Positions 1 through 7,336 of a stretch of 64,000 nucleotides of DNA are shown piece after piece. This stretch comes from Methylicorpusculum oleiharenae. Its GTDB lineage: Bacteria > Pseudomonadota > Gammaproteobacteria > Methylococcales > Methylomonadaceae. How positions within the stretch are numbered: position 1 is the first letter of the stretch; each line of letters starts with the position of its first letter. The stretch is taken from the NCBI RefSeq assembly GCF_009828925.2, contig NZ_WUTY02000001.1, positions 3,688,492 to 3,752,491 of the forward strand, in the 5' to 3' direction. The notes beneath the pieces are model-generated. The model was not told the origin of the DNA, did no database searches, and worked only from the letters and a program-made list of their open reading frames with translations. The translations under genes and the position numbers were made by a program.

Positions 1-105
1 TGCCGTCGTAGAAAAACGGGTAGGCTGTGACGGAACTAAAAGTCCGCGCTGGATTCGCAGTGAGGTGCCGGCGGATTGTCCGAAGTTTTCAGGGAGCCAG
101 AAGCA

Positions 106-825
106 ATGATCAAAATCCCATCACTTTGGGCAAATCTTTTATTGACCGCTGGCAAACCTGAGATTCTTGATGCTATTGCTGAAATTGAGAGCATTCTTGA
201 TGGTCTTTCAAAACAAGCTGTGATTTTGCCCACTGCCGATCACCGTTATAGGGCTCTTTCAATCGATCCGGAAAAGGTAAGATGCGTGATCGTTGGCCAA
301 GATCCTTACCACGGCATTGCAGAAATATGCCTTGAATCCGGAGAAACACACTCAGTACCGGAGGCAATGGGCCTGAGCTTTTCGGTACCCAAGGGAATAA
401 AAATCCCGCCTTCTTTACGCAATATTTTCAAGGAACTGAATCAAGATGTTGGCTATCCGGCGCCGGATCACGGCGATTTAACCGCTTGGGCCGATAGAGG
501 GGTTTTGCTTTTAAATCGCATGCTCAGCGTCCAGAAAGATAAACCCGGTTCTCATAGCAAACTTGGCTGGCAACAGGTAACAGAAGCATTGGTATCAGCT
601 CTGTCTCAACAGCATTCGGGCATTGTGTTCATTCTTTGGGGAAACCATGCCAAGTCGGTTCGACCGTTCATCGCTAATAATGAGCATACAATCATCGAAT
701 CGAGCCATCCCTCGCCGATCGGCGGCTCATGCAATAAAGGCTTTTTTGGTTCGAGGCCGTTTAGCCGTGCAAATGAGGCTTTAGCAAACCTTGGAAAACA
801 AACAATCGATTGGAGTCTATCGTGA
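106..825 (+). CDS. ung: Uracil-DNA glycosylase, family 1
   Basis: Removes uracil from DNA as the first step of base excision repair. The family-1 signature GQDPYHG (catalytic Asp) is present, followed by a GLSFSV strand, a LLLNRMLSV segment with SHSKLGW, and the HPSPIG loop near the C terminus that lines the minor groove. About 239 residues, near the family norm. There is an insert of roughly 15 residues between GQDPYHG and GLSFSV, where most homologues have a short loop. ATG 106 is preferred over the upstream TTG at 76 because AGGGAG lies 9 bp upstream. The stop overlaps the next gene's GTG start, so the two are probably cotranslated. An ung gene on an accessory element is unusual but known from plasmids and phages. 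Confidence 0.93.
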   Translation: MIKIPSLWANLLLTAGKPEILDAIAEIESILDGLSKQAVILPTADHRYRALSIDPEKVRCVIVGQDPYHGIAEICLESGETHSVPEAMGLSFSVPKGIKIPPSLRNIFKELNQDVGYPAPDHGDLTAWADRGVLLLNRMLSVQKDKPGSHSKLGWQQVTEALVSALSQQHSGIVFILWGNHAKSVRPFIANNEHTIIESSHPSPIGGSCNKGFFGSRPFSRANEALANLGKQTIDWSLS

Positions 826-1211
826 ACTACTACTTTGCAGCTTTCAGAAAATACGCCGTATTCAAAGGCCGTGCTACCCGTAGTGAATACTGGTACTTCA
901 CGCTGTTCAATATCCTCGCCGTCTTGGGATTTGGCCTAATTGATCAACTAATGGGCACTTTTAACTTTGACGCCGGCTATGGGCCATTGAGCGCTATTTA
1001 TACGCTGGCAATGATTCTCCCTGGTCTGAGCGTTTCGATAAGACGCTTACATGACACGGGACGTTCTGGAGGGTGGTTTTTGATTACTGCCATCCCTGTG
1101 TTAGGTCTACTGGTCTTTTTGTATTTTGCTTTGCTAGATAGTGATCCGAACCCAAACCAATACGGCGAATCGCCATCTTGGAAGTATAACATCCAAAATT
1201 TTTCTCGATGA
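822..1211 (+). CDS. DUF805 family inner-membrane protein
   Basis: Small integral membrane protein. The N-terminal pattern with YYFAAFRKYAVFKGRATRSE and the later SIRRLHDTGRSGGW are hallmarks of DUF805; three to four hydrophobic segments follow. No biochemical role is established for the family. The GTG at 822 overlaps the ung stop (GTGA) and has GGAG 6 bp upstream, so translational coupling is likely; a TTG at 810 is the alternative start. Confidence 0.85.
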   Translation: MNYYFAAFRKYAVFKGRATRSEYWYFTLFNILAVLGFGLIDQLMGTFNFDAGYGPLSAIYTLAMILPGLSVSIRRLHDTGRSGGWFLITAIPVLGLLVFLYFALLDSDPNPNQYGESPSWKYNIQNFSR

Positions 1212-1221
1212 TCGTTCGAGA

Positions 1222-1506
1222 ATGATCGAACTGTTTTTCTTCGAAAGTGAATCCGAAGCCATAGCAGCTGCTCATGCACTTGAAAAGCTTGGCGGGCGGG
1301 CGAAAAAACTTTTGGCTGAATGCATCGAACATCAAGGTATCACTAGAAAATCCGCTTCGGCTGCAGCTCGGGCGTTGGAAAGCGAAGGCTTTTTGTTCAT
1401 TACTGAAAGTGATGATATTTTCGACAAATCGGTCGAAATGAAACCCTCTCTTTGGGGCGAGGAAGCTATGGACTTGCTTGAGTTTCTTTCTCAGAATTCG
1501 ACTTAA
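1222..1506 (+). CDS. Small hypothetical protein (94 aa)
   Basis: Soluble protein of 94 residues, not recognised. It begins with MIELFFFESESEAIAAAHALE and has a middle stretch (GITRKSASAAARALESEGFLF) that could be a winged-helix-like fold. The ATG lies just after the DUF805 stop. The C terminus runs into a decayed TnpB fragment, so the end of the protein may not be original. Existence and boundaries are uncertain. Confidence 0.45.
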   Translation: MIELFFFESESEAIAAAHALEKLGGRAKKLLAECIEHQGITRKSASAAARALESEGFLFITESDDIFDKSVEMKPSLWGEEAMDLLEFLSQNST

Positions 1507-1690
1507 CAAAAACCGCGAAATTCTTCATCCATACTGTATTGACCGGTTTGAACTCAACGCCAAACGCTGCCATGCCTGCGAGCTTTTCGTCGACAAGCGG
1601 TCCTTGTCGGTGCGGATGAGGGATTGTCCACAATGCGGCACCCGGCACGATCGCGATATCAATGCTGCCAACCCACTCGAAAATCTCATC
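1505..1690 (+). pseudogene. Remnant of an IS200/IS605-type tnpB C terminus
   Basis: A short frame encodes the last part of a TnpB protein: a zinc ribbon with CHAC and CPQCG pairs, then HDRDINAAN, which is the final RuvC-like motif of TnpB. Nothing of the N-terminal two thirds is present and the frame runs on into unrelated sequence. It is the 3' scar of an RNA-guided-nuclease-type transposon gene. Confidence 0.75.
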
Positions 1691-1738
1691 AACTTCCTGA
1701 TTTTCAATTCACCAGTGTTGACTTGGTGTTATTCTTTC

Positions 1739-1966
1739 ATGCTTTTTAGAAAAGGTATTGAGGTAGGTTCACCTCATGCCCATGCGTCGATATCCGCATA
1801 TTGTGGTTTCAATTCCGAAAAGGCGCTAATTGATTGCGGGCCCGACACTGAAGACAAAAATCTCATTCTCGCTATAACGTCAGACTTGCCAAAGCTTGCT
1901 GAGTGCGTTTCTGAGATGAAGGAAACACCCTTGAAGTCAGTTCCAATGATCATTTGGGGAATCTGA
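1739..1966 (+). CDS. Small hypothetical protein (75 aa), possibly truncated
   Basis: A 75-residue frame starting MLFRKGIEVGSPH, continuous with the tnpB scrap upstream. It may be the surviving C terminus of a gene cut by the insertion, or a genuine small gene. No motif recognised. Its stop overlaps the start of the next frame. Confidence 0.35.
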   Translation: MLFRKGIEVGSPHAHASISAYCGFNSEKALIDCGPDTEDKNLILAITSDLPKLAECVSEMKETPLKSVPMIIWGI

Positions 1967-2280
1967 TCAGCACGGCATTGACTCCTGAATGCGAATGCTG
2001 CGGGATCAAGAAAAAGAAAAACCAGCCAATTGGCGATCCCGATGAGCTCTATTTTCAGCCAGATGGATGGGTATGCCCGAACTGTGCGTCATCTGAAGAT
2101 GAGTACGACACATGCCTATTTTGTGGTCCGGATGTTATATACCGCGCCGACCAGATCAATGATCGCGGAGAGTGCCCGGATCACGATGGCGGATCTGTGA
2201 TGGACGATGAAGAAAAACAAGATTGGGATGACTATATCGAAAACTTGAACAAGGATCTTTCACATCTTCCCCCGGCTTAA
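1954..2280 (+). CDS. Zinc-ribbon-like hypothetical protein (about 108 aa)
   Basis: Cys-rich small protein with pairs CECC, CPNC and CLFC, consistent with one or two zinc-binding knuckles, and an acidic C-terminal half. The start is a TTG at 1954 overlapping the preceding frame; no better start was found. The last few residues (HLPPA) are encoded by the end of a transposon hairpin, so the native C terminus has been replaced. Confidence 0.5.
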   Translation: MGNLISTALTPECECCGIKKKKNQPIGDPDELYFQPDGWVCPNCASSEDEYDTCLFCGPDVIYRADQINDRGECPDHDGGSVMDDEEKQDWDDYIENLNKDLSHLPPA

Positions 2281-2300
2281 AGGCCGGGGATTCCTCTACC
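2263..2300 (-). mobile_element. Right-end hairpin remnant of a TnpB-type element
   Basis: On the minus strand this reads as AGAGGAATCC, a CCGGCC/GGCCGG-type stem and GGGGGAAGATG. It closely matches the end of the larger tnpB element near 26.36 kb. The element body would lie to the right, where only about 100 bp of unrecognisable sequence remains. Confidence 0.6.
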
Positions 2301-2397
2301 TGAAGGGGCGTTTTACGCCGCTTTTGGATAAATTCAGTGGTTACTTGTTGACGGATGCCGGATTAAGAAAGGTTCTTGGCGAAAATTTCTGATCAAG

Positions 2398-2622
2398 CTA
2401 TTGAAATTGCGTCAGAAAATCATCCAGATACATCCATAACAAAATACCGGAAGTCAGGATAAATATCAGAGGATCAGTGAATACCGCCCCGAACACAGAC
2501 CTTCCGAATGAGGCGACAAAATCTAAACTTGTAGCGGTATATTTCCAAATTTGAGTGATAAGGCTGGGCAATGAAATCGTCTCGACGAAAAAATGCCCCA
2601 TCATCGAAAAAAACTTTCTCAT
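2398..2622 (-). CDS. Small membrane protein, unknown function (74 aa)
   Basis: 74 residues with a hydrophobic segment near the C terminus (DPLIFILTSGILLWMYL), so a single-pass membrane protein is likely. No convincing Shine-Dalgarno upstream. Not recognised; may be a relic in this decayed stretch. Confidence 0.35.
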   Translation of the reverse strand: MRKFFSMMGHFFVETISLPSLITQIWKYTATSLDFVASFGRSVFGAVFTDPLIFILTSGILLWMYLDDFLTQFQ

Positions 2623-2640
2623 TGCCCGATCGCTAATGGA

Positions 2641-2915
2641 CTAAGCGTTTACCGCATCCCGTAATACTTTTGCAGGTGTGATTTTAACTACCTTTTTGGC
2701 CGGCGATTTAAACATCTCACCAGTTCTAGGATTGCGGCGTTCCATTTCCGGCTTGTCGTTTACTTTAATTTGCCGACATCCTGAAGAGTAAACTCGCCTG
2801 AACTAATCACTTCACTTTTGATGGTTTCAGCCAGGCTTTTTAAAACGTCTTCAACCTGTTTCCTGTTCAGACTGGTGTCTTGTGCAATTTTAGCTATCAA
2901 TTCGCTCTTGTTCAT
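2641..2915 (-). pseudogene. HU-family DNA-binding protein, frameshifted
   Basis: Reading leftward from ATG 2915 (with GAGGA upstream) the frame gives MNKSELIAKIAQDTSLNRKQ and continues to FTLQDVGKLK, then meets a TAA. One base lost in the AAA run at about 2770 explains this. In the next frame the sequence continues with NPRTGEMF, KSPAKKVVKITPAKVLRDAVN and a stop at 2641. That is a complete HU/IHF-type histone-like protein of about 91 residues with the conserved RRNPRTG DNA-binding arm. It is a real single-base lesion or a sequencing error. Confidence 0.8.
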
Positions 2916-3019
2916 GTTTTTCCTCACGGTTAAAAAAATTGGTTTTTTGAAGCTTTATTTTGTGCAACCTCTTCGAAAGAAGTCACGTTGAAGAACGCTA
3001 TTTTCTGGCTGTTTCGAAT

Positions 3020-3665
3020 TTAAAGATAACCAAATCTCGACTCTCTGGACCAAAATCCCTGCCAAGCATTACAGCCGATCGATCGGGCAAAGCTGAGATG
3101 CCAGCTGGTTTCGATATGCTCTGCTACCACTGTCATTTTCTTCTTGGAAAAATGGCTGATCATGTGCTGAAGGATTTCCCGGTTTTCAATGCTAGCCATC
3201 GCCAGCTTTAGGAAATTGCCGTCGATCTTGAGTACATCAGGCTGAGTGAGGGTTGTTCGAAGTAATCCGTCCATGCCGGCGCCAATATCATCAACAGAAA
3301 TCAGCACGATATGCTCTTTTCGCCATTCGATAAACCGTTCAGCAGCGTTGTGAAGATCAGCATTTGACGAAAAATCTTCTGTCCATTCGAGGCACAACTT
3401 CCAATTCAATGCAACTGCTTTCACAACTTCATCAGAAATACCCAGAACCGAGCCGTGGACAGGTTGACAGCAATCGTTTTGCATTTCCATTTGTCCGGCG
3501 CATGGTTGTTGGCCAAATACTTAAATGGCTTTCGGTCGACCTCACCCATGTTTCGTCCGCAGATCTTTGTCCTCGAAACAAAGCCTCCCAGAATAAAACA
3601 GGGCGACGATGCTTGACGGCTAAGATTGGTTCGCAGGTGTAATTGGGTATTGGGCAGCTAAACAT
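3020..3665 (-). pseudogene. EAL-domain protein, frameshifted and degenerate
   Basis: Two overlapping leftward frames together resemble an EAL phosphodiesterase domain (cyclic di-GMP turnover). The first has CEPILAVKHRRPVLFWEALFRG, equivalent to the EAL start. The second has SVDDIGAGMDGL, the DVLKIDGNFL strand, VVAEHIET and the final AWQGFWSRE. The EAL triad reads EAL but DDFGTG is altered to DDIGAG. No continuous frame links the halves, so it is probably inactive. Confidence 0.6.
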
Positions 3666-3721
3666 GCTCTTCCATGATGAAGTTCAAAAAGTATAGACCA
3701 CCGCAGCCAGCCGGCAACGAG

Positions 3722-3943
3722 CTAAAACAGCCATCGCCAGACACCGATCGAGCTGGTCACGGTAAAGCCCATTTGCATGGCAACCATCGACCATGTTCTG
3801 GTTTTTACACCGTAGGTAAGCCAAGCAGCATTCGATAGCAGAAAGGCCACAAATCCCCATCCAGAGAATGAGGTGTTGAGCCCCAGGATCAAGCTTCCAA
3901 GAAGCCCAGTAATCGAGCCAAACCATTCAACGAATTTGAGCAT
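3722..3943 (-). CDS. Small three-helix membrane protein (73 aa)
   Basis: Begins MLKFVEWFGSITGLLGSLIL and ends GFTVTSSIGVWRWLF, with three hydrophobic segments. Small proteins of this shape (with NAAWLTYGVKTRTWSMV in the middle) recur on phages and plasmids and have no assigned role. It follows the HD gene by 5 bp and is probably cotranscribed with it. Confidence 0.6.
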   Translation of the reverse strand: MLKFVEWFGSITGLLGSLILGLNTSFSGWGFVAFLLSNAAWLTYGVKTRTWSMVAMQMGFTVTSSIGVWRWLF

Positions 3944-3947
3944 TTGC

Positions 3948-4496
3948 TTACCTGCGCACCTTTGAAAGTTGATTGAATCGATCCAAAAAGGATTTTCTCG
4001 CCTGTTCTGGGGATTGAGGCTTTATTCTGAACGGCGCATGCGGTATATCAGCGATGACGCCCCATTCTTCATCATCGTTTTTTGCATTCATCAAATCCCT
4101 TTGCTCGGTGACCAACATTATCAAATCGGCTTTCTTTACCGACACTGGCATTCCGTCATAAAGGCCGAATTTTTCAAACAGAGAAGTCTCTATCCGCTTT
4201 TCGATGATCTTAAATTCCGGCAACAACTGCTTTAGCGGTGTAGGAACGTCACCAACATAAGCTTCTGCAGCATCGTGCATCAACGCTGCAAATTGATCGC
4301 ATTCGGGTACCAGATAGCTCACCAAAACCGAATGCTGCACCACTGAGTGGAACGACCTTGTGAGCCCGCCAAATCGACAGGTATGTGACAAGGCATGAGC
4401 AATGTCGTGAATGCAAAATACGCTTGGATCAAGCGCTACAAAATTAATGTACCGTCCGGAACGTGCTTGGATTGAGGGGGTGATTTCTGGAGTCAC
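3948..4496 (-). CDS. HD-domain phosphohydrolase (YfdR/YfbR-like)
   Basis: Metal-dependent HD hydrolase, probably acting on nucleotides such as 5'-deoxynucleotides. Visible metal ligands: His in HSVVQHSVLVS (about residues 50-60) and the HD pair in LMHDAAEAYVGD (residues 73-83), with a later Asp in KKADLIMLVTEQRDL. The opening with SGRYINFVALDP and DIAHALSHTCRFGG is typical of the phage/plasmid YfdR group. The GTG start overlaps the rdgC stop (GTGA), so translation is coupled to rdgC. 182 residues. Confidence 0.8.
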   Translation of the reverse strand: MTPEITPSIQARSGRYINFVALDPSVFCIHDIAHALSHTCRFGGLTRSFHSVVQHSVLVSYLVPECDQFAALMHDAAEAYVGDVPTPLKQLLPEFKIIEKRIETSLFEKFGLYDGMPVSVKKADLIMLVTEQRDLMNAKNDDEEWGVIADIPHAPFRIKPQSPEQARKSFLDRFNQLSKVRR

Positions 4497-5422
4497 GCTG
4501 CCTTCCGTTTTGCCTCGCCATCAAACACGGCGACCAGCTTTTCGATCAGTTCTGCCATCCCGCCGGCAAATAGAGTCAGATCAGCCTCGAACAAAGCGGC
4601 GGCTGACTCGTATTCTTCATCCCGGTTTTCATTGAATAGATCGAGCAGCCGGATTCGCTTGATTCCAAGGCTCGCATCGAGGTCGAACGCTACTTTGTCT
4701 TCCTACGTCAGAGCGATTTTTGTTACCCGACCACCGGCATCGATATGTGATCTGACATCTTGCGAGAGCAAATCGATGTTTTTTAGTTTGATCACTCCAC
4801 CTTCGTCCGTCGAAATCGAAGCGCTATTGCCGGGCACAAATCCTTCGGGAAAGTGGTCGCTGACCCAGCCGGTGATTGTGCCAGGCACGTTGTTTTCGAC
4901 AGCCAACGGCACAACCGGAAGCGAGCCTATGGCTTTCCGCAAATGTGACAGCAGCTTTTCAGCAGCACTTGCCGACGAAGCATTAACGACGATCTGATGC
5001 TTCATGCGATCAACGTAAGCCATCGTCACCGATTCTTTACTGAAAGCACGCGGCAACAACTCGTGAATGATCTGGTCTTTCAGATCGGCCCGCTCACGGC
5101 CTTTGACTCGACGCTGTTCTCTGGACTCGATTTCGGTAATTTTCTCGATGAGAATTTTGTTGATCGAAGCAGCAGGAAGCACCTTGGGCTCGGTTTTCAG
5201 TGCGATAAGATCGTACTGGCCAATCCGGTAAACCAGGTTATTTTCCTGAAGGAATTCCGCAGGCTTCGTCCAATCGACGGACATTGAATCTGTCGCAGCA
5301 CAAGGTTTGAATTCTCTCTCATTCAGCTTATCTGCAAGCTGGTGTAAATCGAGTGGCTGGGTTAGTGAATAGACCAAAACATTTTTGAATGGCACCTGCC
5401 ATATCTCCTTATGAATAAGCAC
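4493..5422 (-). pseudogene. rdgC: Recombination-associated protein RdgC with in-frame amber stop
   Basis: RdgC binds duplex DNA as a ring-shaped dimer and inhibits RecA-dependent strand exchange. The frame runs VPFKNVLVYSLTQPL, LLPRAFSKESVTMAYVD, LRKAIGSLPVVPLAVEN and DEGGVIKLKNIDLLSQDVRSH, all matching RdgC, then KIALT and TAG at 4703. Past the stop the same frame continues uninterrupted (EDKVAFDLDASLGIKRIRL to AELIEKLVAVFDGEAKR) to TGA at 4493, for about 309 codons, the normal size. E. coli RdgC has Trp at this position, so TGG to TAG is the likely change. The truncated product would lack about 70 C-terminal residues. It sits between the H-NS gene and the HD gene. Confidence 0.85.
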
Positions 5423-5424
5423 GT

Positions 5425-5760
5425 TTACTGATCTTTCTCGATCAAAAATTCATCCTTACTTCGGCCGGAATCGATTAATTCCTGCATCCATTTCGGCACA
5501 ACGCCGCGTCCTGTCCACGTCTCATCAGGATTGGCTGGGTTTTGATATTTCGGTGCCACTTTGCCTTGTGGGCCGCCGCTCTTTCTGCTTGCCTGTTCGT
5601 CGAACTTGATATTGACTGATGCGCCAATTGATGCCGCCAATTCTTTGATTTGTGCAATCACTTCTTTGCGCATACTCTTTTGCTTTTCAGCCAGTTTTTG
5701 TTCTGCTTCGGCTATGAGCGCTTGTAGTTCGGCCGGGGTTTTATTTTCCAGGTCTAACAT
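5425..5760 (-). CDS. H-NS family nucleoid protein
   Basis: 111 residues. The N-terminal half is a coiled-coil oligomerisation region (AELQALIAEAEQKLAEKQKS). The C-terminal part has the H-NS DNA-binding motif, here KYQNPANPDETWTGRGVVPKW, with the TGRG loop that enters AT-rich minor grooves. Plasmid H-NS proteins silence plasmid and host AT-rich genes and reduce fitness cost. It lies 2 bp upstream of rdgC in the same direction. Confidence 0.92.
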   Translation of the reverse strand: MLDLENKTPAELQALIAEAEQKLAEKQKSMRKEVIAQIKELAASIGASVNIKFDEQASRKSGGPQGKVAPKYQNPANPDETWTGRGVVPKWMQELIDSGRSKDEFLIEKDQ

Positions 5761-5802
5761 GGGTTCAACTCCATTGGGTTAAAAAATAGTTCATTGTCAC
5801 AT

Positions 5803-6918
5803 TCATATTCGCATCGGCATCACGACATACCGAAACAACGATTTAGTCGGCGCTTCGAGAAAACAGGCGCTCGCATTGGCGGCAATGGTCATTTCCACCG
5901 TATCGCTGTCGACGTTATTCACGGCATCCAACACATATTGAGCATTGAAGGAAATTGAAACGGAATCTCCCAGATAGTCGATCACAATATCTTCTTCTGC
6001 CTCATCATTTTCCGGATTATTGCCGCTTAGTTTCATCGAGCAGCTATTGATTTCGAAATTCACGCCTTTGTATTTCTCATTGCAAAGCACCTCAACTCGC
6101 ATCAATGCTTCTTTTAGCGACACTCTATCCACTCTCAGCGGATCCAGAAATGACTGGTTGAAACTTCGACTAAAATCAGGAAAACGAGCATCAACCAGCT
6201 TTGATGAGAACACCGAGTTTTTATACAAAACCTCGATGGAATTATTTGAAATCCGGATCTCCGCGTCCGCCCCCGAATCGTCTAGCAATCGCACCAGTTC
6301 TTGTACTGCTTTTCTGGGCAGGATGATTTTGGCATCGTGATCAGTTTTTGCCCCAATGTCATCCTCATACAGACCGAGCCGATGCCCATCAGACGCAACC
6401 AGCTTGATTTTTGAATTCTTGATGCTTAGCTCCAAGCCGTTGAGGTAGTGCCGGGTATCATTGACCGCCATGCAGAACGCTGTTTTATCCAGACCTTCTC
6501 TCAGCTTTCCGGCATTGACCTTGAAGCTGGATTTCGTCTCGCTGCGGCTAAATTCGGGAAAACTATCGGCTGGCAAGGTATTCAATGTATAACGACCGCG
6601 CCCCGAAGAAACCTTGACCTTATCGTTATCCAGATCGAATTTGATCACGCTGTCAGCTGGCAGTAGCTTGCAAATATCCAATAGCTTTCGTGCTGGCATC
6701 GTGATACTGCCTTCATCACGAATGTCATCCAGATTCAAATGACTGACGATTTGAACCTCTAAATCGGTGCCTGTCAGGATTAGCCGATTATCGCAGCACT
6801 GAACCAGTACATTTGAAAGAATGGGCAATGTTTGGCGCTTATCAATGACACGGGCAATTTGTTGCAGCGGGCCCAGTATTTGTTCGCGGTTAATTGAAAA
6901 TCTCATCGTCTTATCCAT
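5803..6918 (-). CDS. dnaN: DNA polymerase III beta sliding clamp paralogue
   Basis: Ring-shaped processivity clamp, 371 residues, full length. It opens MDKTMRFSINREQILGPLQQ followed by RQTLPILSNVLVQ and TGTDLEVQI, and ends FRYVVMPMRI, the canonical C-terminal strand of the beta clamp that lies beside the client-binding groove. Three clamp domains are covered. AAGGA precedes the ATG by 7 bp. A clamp on an accessory element suggests the element can support its own replication or repair polymerases, or compete for host clamp clients. Confidence 0.95.
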   Translation of the reverse strand: MDKTMRFSINREQILGPLQQIARVIDKRQTLPILSNVLVQCCDNRLILTGTDLEVQIVSHLNLDDIRDEGSITMPARKLLDICKLLPADSVIKFDLDNDKVKVSSGRGRYTLNTLPADSFPEFSRSETKSSFKVNAGKLREGLDKTAFCMAVNDTRHYLNGLELSIKNSKIKLVASDGHRLGLYEDDIGAKTDHDAKIILPRKAVQELVRLLDDSGADAEIRISNNSIEVLYKNSVFSSKLVDARFPDFSRSFNQSFLDPLRVDRVSLKEALMRVEVLCNEKYKGVNFEINSCSMKLSGNNPENDEAEEDIVIDYLGDSVSISFNAQYVLDAVNNVDSDTVEMTIAANASACFLEAPTKSLFRYVVMPMRI

Positions 6919-6973
6919 GTGAAAATCCTTGATAATTCCATTTTATGTGCCGCAAAAATAATGCAAATTAATA

Positions 6974-7249
6974 TCAGACCGTGTTTGAGGCGCGGCTAAG
7001 CTCGCTGACATAACAACCAGAAATCGAGAATCCGCTTTCCCATTGATCATTCAGAAAGCATTCGAACAAATTCTCATGCGGTTTATGAATCAATCGATCG
7101 AGCAGCATGTAAACGATATTCCCCTTGCCGTCCTTTTTGAAATCCAGTGCTTTCGTTTCGATTGCTGAGGAACTTCCCCGAAACAGAATCACCAGATTGC
7201 GGGTTTCTTCGTTGAGACTGATGTGTTTAATGACGCGGTTATTTGCCAT
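6974..7249 (-). CDS. Hypothetical protein (91 aa)
   Basis: 91 residues, soluble, opening MANNRVIKHISLNEETRNLV. It contains a KALDFKKDGKGNIVYMLLDR stretch that looks like a beta-strand pair. Not recognised. Lies between dnaN and the large methyltransferase-helicase, same strand. Confidence 0.55.
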   Translation of the reverse strand: MANNRVIKHISLNEETRNLVILFRGSSSAIETKALDFKKDGKGNIVYMLLDRLIHKPHENLFECFLNDQWESGFSISGCYVSELSRASNTV

Positions 7250-7291
7250 ATTAAAACCAATTTTGAATGGATTATTTTTGAAATGCCTGGT

Positions 7292-7319
7292 TAAAAGGCG
7301 CTATTTTTAGACGCCTTTT
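7292..7319 (-). terminator. Rho-independent-type terminator after the methyltransferase-helicase gene
   Basis: AAAAGGCG and CGCCTTTT form an 8-bp stem around an 11-nt loop, with a T run on the minus strand, 18 bp past the stop codon of the leftward gene. Confidence 0.6.
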
Positions 7320-7336
7320 GATGATTTGTTGGTTTT

